Assembly (NCBI RefSeq): GCF_002192695.1
Contig: NZ_MTLG01000058.1
Coordinates: 1-64,000, forward strand
From: Achromobacter xylosoxidans
Lineage (GTDB): Bacteria > Pseudomonadota > Gammaproteobacteria > Burkholderiales > Burkholderiaceae_B
Length of the DNA stretch: 64,000 nucleotides
Reading direction: 5' to 3'
Shown: one piece after another, positions 59,133 through 64,000 of the stretch
How positions within the stretch are numbered: the stretch's first letter is position 1
Layout: every line of letters begins with the position of its first letter
Program-made: the position numbers and the translations under genes
Notes under the pieces: generated by a model
What the model was told of the DNA's origin: nothing
Seen by the model: only the letters and a program-made list of their open reading frames with translations
Database searches by the model: none

Positions 59133-59501
59133 ATGCAACGCATCATGCTGCGGGCAAAACTGCACCGCGCTACGGTCACCGAAGCCGACCTTCACTACGA
59201 AGGGTCTTGCGGCATCGACGAAGACTTGCTCGACGCCGCCGGCATGCGCGAGTTCGAACGCATCGAGCTCTACAACGTCACCAACGGCGAACGCTTCGAT
59301 ACCTACATCATCAAGGCGGCCCGCGGCAGCGGCGCCATCTCCTTGAACGGCGCCGCCGCGCGCCGCGCACAGGTCGGCGATCTGCTGATCATCTGCACCT
59401 ACGGCCCGATGTCCGAAGCCGATTCGGCCACGCACAAGCCGCAGGTGGTCCTGCTGGACGACGCCAACCGCGTCAAGGAAATCCGCAAGTTCCCGGCCTG
59501 A
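59133..59501 (+). CDS. panD: Aspartate 1-decarboxylase PanD
   Basis: Pyruvoyl-dependent decarboxylase making beta-alanine for pantothenate, 122 aa. Self-cleavage is expected between Gly24 and Ser25 (YEGSCGID). The remainder shows [54 protein letters not shown] precedes the ATG. It is divergent from gdx and is followed 61 bases later by a flavin reductase gene. Confidence 0.96.
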   Translation: MQRIMLRAKLHRATVTEADLHYEGSCGIDEDLLDAAGMREFERIELYNVTNGERFDTYIIKAARGSGAISLNGAAARRAQVGDLLIICTYGPMSEADSATHKPQVVLLDDANRVKEIRKFPA

Positions 59502-59562
59502 GGCCGGCCCGGGCGGAGCGCTTCGCGAGGGGCGTTCCGCCAAAACCCTGAACCGTTTCATC

Positions 59563-60615
59563 ATGAGCTTCCAGGTCATCATCCAACCCAGCCAGCACCA
59601 ATTTCCGGCCGAACCCGGCCAGACCGTGCTCGATGCCGCGCTGGCCGCTGGCATCGTCCTGCCGTACAGCTGCCGCAACGGCGCCTGCTCCACCTGCAAG
59701 GGCCGCGTGGTGTCCGGGGAGTTCGATGCGGGGCAGTATCCCGCGCAGATTCTTTCGCCCGAGGAGCTGGCCGACGGCTACACGTTGTTCTGCCAGGCCC
59801 GGCCCGAATCCGACATGGTGGTCGAATCCACCGAAGTCCGCCTGGCCAGCGACATCCAGATCCGCAAGCTGCCTTCGCGCGTGCAGGCGCTGGAGCGCGT
59901 GGCCCCGGACGTCACGGTGATCAAGCTGCAGCTGCCCGCCTCCGAGCAGTTCCGCTACTACGCCGGCCAGTACATCGAGGTCATCCTGAAGGACGGTCGC
60001 CGGCGCAGCTATTCGATGGCCGGCGCGCCGCACACCGGCAGCCCGCTGGAACTGCATATCCGGCACATGCCGGGCGGCGTGTTCACCGACCACGTGTTCG
60101 GCGCCGGCGACACGCAGATGAAAGAGCGCGAAATCCTGCGCCTGGAAGGGCCTTTCGGCTCGTTCTTCCTGCGCGAAGACAGCGACAAGCCGGTCGTGCT
60201 CCTGGCGAGCGGTACGGGCTTCGCCCCGGTCAAGGCCATCGTCGAGCACATGATCCACAACAACATCAAGCGTCCCGTGGCGCTGTATTGGGGGGGACGC
60301 CGTCCGCGCGACCTCTACATGGACGCGCTGGCGCAATCGTGGGCCGGCATGCTGCCCGACTTCCGCTACGTGCCGGTGGTGTCCAATGCCCTTCAGGAAG
60401 ACGGCTGGACCGGGCGCACCGGCTTCGTCCACGAAGCGGTCTTGCAGGACATCGCCGACCTGTCGGGCCATCAGGTCTACGCCTGCGGCACGCCGCTGAT
60501 GGTGGATGCGGCAAGGCGCGAATTCAGCGTCCAGAACGGGCTGCCGCCAGAAGAGTTCTACGCCGATGCCTTCACGTCCGAAGCGGACCTGGCGCGGGCC
60601 GCGGCCCAGTCTTGA
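59563..60615 (+). CDS. Ferredoxin-FAD oxidoreductase (CDP-6-deoxy-glucoseen reductase-like)
   Basis: NAD(P)H-dependent iron-sulfur flavoprotein, 350 aa. The N-terminal plant-type 2Fe-2S domain has ligands Cys37, Cys42, Cys45 and Cys77 (PYSCRNGACSTCKG and LFCQAR). The FAD domain has RRRSYSMAGAP and the NAD domain has LLASGTGFAPVKAIVEHM and YACGTPLMVDAARREF. Proteins of this layout in Burkholderiales are commonly named CDP-6-deoxy-delta-3,4-glucoseen reductase. Without E1 or other sugar genes nearby, a general electron-transfer role is equally possible. Confidence 0.82.
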   Translation: MSFQVIIQPSQHQFPAEPGQTVLDAALAAGIVLPYSCRNGACSTCKGRVVSGEFDAGQYPAQILSPEELADGYTLFCQARPESDMVVESTEVRLASDIQIRKLPSRVQALERVAPDVTVIKLQLPASEQFRYYAGQYIEVILKDGRRRSYSMAGAPHTGSPLELHIRHMPGGVFTDHVFGAGDTQMKEREILRLEGPFGSFFLREDSDKPVVLLASGTGFAPVKAIVEHMIHNNIKRPVALYWGGRRPRDLYMDALAQSWAGMLPDFRYVPVVSNALQEDGWTGRTGFVHEAVLQDIADLSGHQVYACGTPLMVDAARREFSVQNGLPPEEFYADAFTSEADLARAAAQS

Positions 60616-60796
60616 GTAACAGGGCATGAGCGAACGGGGGTGGAACGAGCGGGCCTGGAAAGGTTTGTGACTTCCGCCCCTTTTTATTCCGTAGGCGCGG
60701 GCAAAGCGCCAGGGTAAACTGCCGTGGCAGCAGCTTGCCATGGATCGTGGACATAGGGTCGGCGAACCGAGCTGGCACGCAAGGAGCAATGCGGGC

Positions 60797-62053
60797 ATGA
60801 AAGTAGCGGTATTGGGTGGCGGCATCATCGGAATCTCCAGCGCCTGGTGGCTGAACCAGGCCGGCCATGACGTCGTGGTCATAGATCGCTGCACCGGTCC
60901 CGCCCAGGAAACCAGCCTGGCCAATGGCGCCCAGATCTCGGTGTCCTACGCCGAACCGTGGGCCAACCCGCAAGCGCCGCTCAAGCTCCTCAAGTGGATG
61001 TTCCAGGATGACGCCCCGCTGCTGTTCCGTCCGCAGCTGGACTGGCGGCAATGGATGTGGGGCCTGGCGTTCCTGCGCGAGTGCCTGCCCGGCCGCCTGG
61101 CTCCCAATATCCGCGCCATGGTCCGCATGGCGGAATACAGCCGGGCGACCCTGCGCGGCATGCGCACGGAACTCGGCATCCAGTACGACCACCTGGAACG
61201 CGGCATCCTGAATTTCTACCGCGATCCGCACGAATTCGAAAATTCGCAGCGCGCCGCGGGCCTGATGCGCGATTTCGGCGTGGAGCGCCGCGTGGTGTCG
61301 GCCGATGAGGTCATCGCCATCGAGCCCGCGCTGGCGCCGCACCGCCAGACCATCGTCGGCGGCGACTACACGCCCGAGGACGAAAGCGGCGACGTGCACC
61401 TGTTCACCGTGGCCCTGGCCGAGCGTTGCGCCCAGGCGGGCGTCGAATTCCGCTACAGCACGCGCGCCACGCGCCTGCTGACCGCGGGCGGCACGGTGCA
61501 AAGCGTTGAAATCATCGAACCCGACGGCCGCTACGGCGTCTTGTCGGCCGATGCCTACGTCGTGGCGATGGGCAGTTTCAGCCCGTACCTGCTGCGGCCG
61601 CTGGGCGTGCCCTGCAATGTCTATCCGGCCAAAGGCTATTCCGCGACTTTCCCGGTAATCAAGCCGGACGCCACGCCCACGGTCAGCCTGACGGACAGCA
61701 GCCACAAAGTCGTTTTCTCGCGCCTGGGCGACCGGCTGCGCATGGCTGGAACCGCCGAGCTGTCGGGCTATTCCCGCAGCCTGAACACCGGACGCTGCGA
61801 AGCCATGACCCGCCTGGCGCGCGAACTCTTTCCCGACGCGCTCGATTTCGAGCGCGTCAGTTACTGGTCGGGCTTGCGCCCGTCCACTCCCTCGAACGTG
61901 CCCATCATCGGCCGCAGCCGTATCCCCAACCTGTACGTCAACACAGGACACGGTACGCTCGGCTGGACCATGGGCGTTGGCTCGGGCCGGGCCTTGGCCG
62001 ATCTGCTCAGCGGAAGGCGGCCGGAACCGGAATTTCCTTTTCTTGGTCTGTGA
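60797..62053 (+). CDS. dadA: D-amino acid dehydrogenase DadA
   Basis: Membrane-associated FAD enzyme that oxidises D-amino acids, 418 aa. The dinucleotide motif is VAVLGGGIIGISSAWWL. Family signatures include SLANGAQISVSYAEPWANP, GILNFYRDPHEFE, PAKGYSATFPV and GLRPSTPSNVPIIGRSRIPNLYVNTGHGTLGWTM. The ATG at 60797, after AAGGAG, places the first beta-strand at residue 2. No alanine racemase is adjacent. A binding-protein gene follows after four bases. Confidence 0.92.
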   Translation: MKVAVLGGGIIGISSAWWLNQAGHDVVVIDRCTGPAQETSLANGAQISVSYAEPWANPQAPLKLLKWMFQDDAPLLFRPQLDWRQWMWGLAFLRECLPGRLAPNIRAMVRMAEYSRATLRGMRTELGIQYDHLERGILNFYRDPHEFENSQRAAGLMRDFGVERRVVSADEVIAIEPALAPHRQTIVGGDYTPEDESGDVHLFTVALAERCAQAGVEFRYSTRATRLLTAGGTVQSVEIIEPDGRYGVLSADAYVVAMGSFSPYLLRPLGVPCNVYPAKGYSATFPVIKPDATPTVSLTDSSHKVVFSRLGDRLRMAGTAELSGYSRSLNTGRCEAMTRLARELFPDALDFERVSYWSGLRPSTPSNVPIIGRSRIPNLYVNTGHGTLGWTMGVGSGRALADLLSGRRPEPEFPFLGL

Positions 62054-62057
62054 ACCT

Positions 62058-63398
62058 ATGAAGAATCTGCAATTGGCGGGCGTTGCCCGCGCGATGTTCG
62101 CCAGCCGGCGCGCATGGTTGTTCGGCGCCGCCATGGCGATGGCCGGTGCGGCGAATGCCGCGGCGGTCGAGATCCAGGTCTGGCACACGCTGACCGACGC
62201 AAACAAGGCCGAGTTCGAAAAGCTCGCCAAGCAATACAACAAAGAGCAGGACCAGGTCCGCGTGACGCTGCGCGGCTTCGCCTCGTCCAGCGCGCTGGAA
62301 CAGGAAGCCGTCACGGCGGTCAAGGCCAAGAAGGGCCCGAACCTGCTGCAGCTGACCGATAACCACTCGCCTGAAGTCGTCGCCCAGCACAAGGCCGTGC
62401 TGCCGCTGTACGAACTGCTGGCCAAGTACCCGATCAAGGACCTGAACTGGTTCGTGCCCGCCACCAGCAGCTTCACGCGTGACAGCAAGGGCCGCCTGCT
62501 GGCCTTCCCCTGGATGGCCGAAGTGCCGGTGATGTTCTACAACACCGCCGCCTACAAGAAGGCCGGCCTGGATCCCAACAAGCCCGCGCGCACCTGGACC
62601 GCCCTGCAAGGCGAGCTGCTGAAGCTGCGCGACGTGGCCGACATCGACTGCCCCTACGCCTCCAGCGACCAGGTCACGGTCCATCTGGAGAACCTGGCGC
62701 CGATCAACAACCAGCAGTTCACCAGCAACAACAACGGGCTGGATGCGGTCACCAAGAAGTCGGCCGCGCCGGCCATGCAGTTCGACACGCTCTACATGCG
62801 CCACATCTCGCTGATGGTGAGCTGGAAGCGTTCGCTGCTGTTCATGGCGCATTCGGGCGACAACGCCAGCGACAAGCTGTTCGCCAAGGGCGAATGCGCC
62901 GTGCTGACGGCGAACACTGGCGCGTTCGGCCAGTTCCTCAGCACCAAGTCGCTGTCCTTCGGCGTGGCGCCGCTGCCGTACTACGACCAGGTCACCAAGG
63001 ACGGCGGCAAGCCCTTCGTGAGCGGGTCGGCGCTGTGGGCGCTGGAAGGCCATCCCCAAGCCGAGGAAAAGGCCACCGCCCAGTTCCTGGCCTGGCTGTC
63101 CAAGCCCGTCATCGCGGCGGAATGGCATCAGCGCACTGGCTACCTGCCGCTGACCGAGGCCGCTTTCCGCGCCTCGGACGTGTCGTTCTATGACCGCATT
63201 CCGGGCGTCCAGGCGCTGATTGCCTCCATGCGCACCAACCCCACGGCCAACAGCCGCGGCTTCCGCATGGCCAACTACGAGCGCATCGAGCCGGTGTTGA
63301 ACCAGCAGCTCAACGAGGCTTTCGAAGGCAAGGTGCCGCCGGTCGCGGCGCTGAACAACGCCGCCACCCAGGCGCGCAGCATCGCGGCGCAACGCTGA
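62058..63398 (+). CDS. sn-Glycerol-3-phosphate-type ABC substrate-binding protein (UgpB-like)
   Basis: Periplasmic extracellular solute-binding protein family 1 member, 446 aa. The signal peptide (RAWLFGAAMAMAGAANAA, about 17-34) is followed by VEIQVWHTLTDANKAEFEKLAKQYNKEQDQVRVTLRGF, LTDNHSPEVV, and the C-terminal GSALWALEGHPQAEEKATAQFLAWLSKPVIAAEWHQRTGYLPLT typical of UgpB. It begins four bases after dadA and ends at a terminator, with no ugpA, ugpE or ugpC following. The gene either supplies a permease encoded elsewhere or has another ligand. Confidence 0.85.
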   Translation: MKNLQLAGVARAMFASRRAWLFGAAMAMAGAANAAAVEIQVWHTLTDANKAEFEKLAKQYNKEQDQVRVTLRGFASSSALEQEAVTAVKAKKGPNLLQLTDNHSPEVVAQHKAVLPLYELLAKYPIKDLNWFVPATSSFTRDSKGRLLAFPWMAEVPVMFYNTAAYKKAGLDPNKPARTWTALQGELLKLRDVADIDCPYASSDQVTVHLENLAPINNQQFTSNNNGLDAVTKKSAAPAMQFDTLYMRHISLMVSWKRSLLFMAHSGDNASDKLFAKGECAVLTANTGAFGQFLSTKSLSFGVAPLPYYDQVTKDGGKPFVSGSALWALEGHPQAEEKATAQFLAWLSKPVIAAEWHQRTGYLPLTEAAFRASDVSFYDRIPGVQALIASMRTNPTANSRGFRMANYERIEPVLNQQLNEAFEGKVPPVAALNNAATQARSIAAQR

Positions 63399-63436
63399 TC
63401 CAGGCGGGCGGCGCAAGCGCCGCCACGTTCTGATGC

Positions 63437-63465
63437 AAACCCGGTCTCTGGACCGGGTTTTTTTT
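63437..63465 (+). terminator. Intrinsic terminator after the ugpB-like gene
   Basis: AAACCCGGTC-TCTG-GACCGGGTTT is a perfect 10-bp hairpin (63437-63460) followed by five T. Confidence 0.9.
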
Positions 63466-63588
63466 CGTCCGGCCGCCGCGCGACCAAACCATCCATGCGT
63501 ACATGCCAGTCTGGTGACCCTGGGGCCGCTCATCCACCATGCCTCCCATGCGTATCGATTCCGGTGCGCCCTACGTTCGCGGTGAGGC

Positions 63589-64000
63589 ATGGTTCGTTTC
63601 TTCATTCTGGCGGCAGGGGTGTCCTGCCTGGGGGCCTGCACTGGGGCAGGCAAGAGTCCGGCCGCAACGTCATGGGAAGCCTCGCGGCAGGCTGCCCAAG
63701 GCTTCCGCTTCGACTGGCAGTTGTCCGGCGATCCCGCTGTCGCGCCGATGCAGGTGTTCGACGACGGCAAGGAGACCTGGCTGCAGTTCGCGCCGGGCCA
63801 GCCGCTGCCGGCGATTTTCGGCATAGGCAGCGACGGTGAACGCGCCTTGCCCTACTTGCGGCGCGACCCCTATGTCGTGCTGGCCGGAGGGTGGAGCGGC
63901 CTGCTGTTTCGCGGCGGGCGGCTGACCGCCCGCGCGCAGCGCCTGCCGGCGGTCGCCGATGCCAGAACGGCGGCCGGGGCAGGGGCCAGGCCGCCAGATG
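63589..64000 (+). CDS. Lipoprotein, partial, VirB9/CagX-like beta domain possible
   Basis: An open frame that runs off the window (137 codons visible). It begins MVRFFILAAGVSCLGAC, a lipoprotein signal with lipobox LGAC (Cys17). The following part FRFDWQLSGD...MQVFDDGKETWLQFAPGQPLPAIFGIGSDGERALPYLRRDPYVVLAGGW resembles the C-terminal beta-sandwich of VirB9/TrbG/CagX or TcpQ-like pilus proteins (VFDDG..T.lQF...P.iF). The ribosome site is weak. Assignment is tentative because the gene is incomplete and no neighbours are visible. Confidence 0.6.
   Translation, partial: MVRFFILAAGVSCLGACTGAGKSPAATSWEASRQAAQGFRFDWQLSGDPAVAPMQVFDDGKETWLQFAPGQPLPAIFGIGSDGERALPYLRRDPYVVLAGGWSGLLFRGGRLTARAQRLPAVADARTAAGAGARPPD

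Overview
The window is a stretch of high-GC chromosome from a beta-proteobacterium. Gene content and order suggest the Alcaligenaceae (Achromobacter/Bordetella-like): purD-hemF-nadD-rsfS-rlmH-maf, glnE next to a yhdP-type gene, rho next to trxA, parE-parC, panD followed by a CDP-glucoseen-reductase-like flavoprotein, and an ectR-ectABCD ectoine operon. The genus is an inference from layout and protein sequence only. I see no tRNA or rRNA genes, CRISPR arrays, insertion sequences or phage genes. Most of the very long overlapping open frames are antisense shadows caused by high GC.

Layout. 1-5.2 kb: C4-dicarboxylate uptake (dctD, dctB, divergent dctA) with a complete sigma-54 control region (upstream inverted repeat, IHF-type site, -24/-12 promoter). 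5.2-10.5 kb: a minus-strand housekeeping run from yebC to maf. 10.7-14.4 kb: a HerA/DUF853 ATPase, a tartrate/D-malate-type dehydrogenase and an uncharacterised surface-polysaccharide-like protein. 14.5-19.3 kb: a MarR-controlled EmrAB/outer-membrane tripartite efflux cluster with two copies of a likely operator. 19.4-22.4 kb: two DMT permeases and a quinone reductase. 22.5-29.6 kb: an aromatic-amine catabolic cluster: feaB-like aldehyde dehydrogenase, an outer-membrane MetA-pathway-type protein, aauB-aauE-aauD-aauA (TTQ aromatic amine dehydrogenase), a methionine-free monohaem cytochrome c and a FeaR-like AraC regulator. 29.6-44 kb: queH, glnE, yhdP, rho, trxA, parE, a small membrane protein and parC. 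44-45.9 kb: a TetR/DUF418 pair. 45.9-52.1 kb: an RpiR regulator, a class III aminotransferase and a TAXI-type TRAP transporter, all on the minus strand. 52.4-56.3 kb: ectR-ectABCD. 56.4-64 kb: a MOSC protein, a sigma-54-preceded acyl-CoA dehydrogenase, a Gdx guanidinium exporter under a guanidine-II riboswitch, panD, the flavoprotein, dadA, a solitary ugpB-like binding protein, and the start of a lipoprotein that runs off the window.

How the parts work together. AADH oxidises arylalkylamines in the periplasm, maturation factors AauD/AauE assist the light chain, electrons probably pass to the adjacent cytochrome, and the aldehyde is oxidised in the cytoplasm by the FeaB-like enzyme. The ectoine operon converts aspartate semialdehyde-derived diaminobutyrate to ectoine and 5-hydroxyectoine for osmoprotection. 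The gdx leader couples guanidine sensing to export.

Most worth a second look: (1) the gdx leader has three, not two, ACGG-loop hairpins and an alternative pairing that can hide the ribosome binding site; (2) the TTQ amine dehydrogenase cluster carries a FeaR/FeaB module and no visible TTQ-synthesis genes, and its cytochrome lacks any methionine ligand; (3) a sigma-54 promoter with a perfect upstream palindrome precedes an acyl-CoA dehydrogenase; (4) paired operators can be read directly for the MarR, EctR and TetR regulators.
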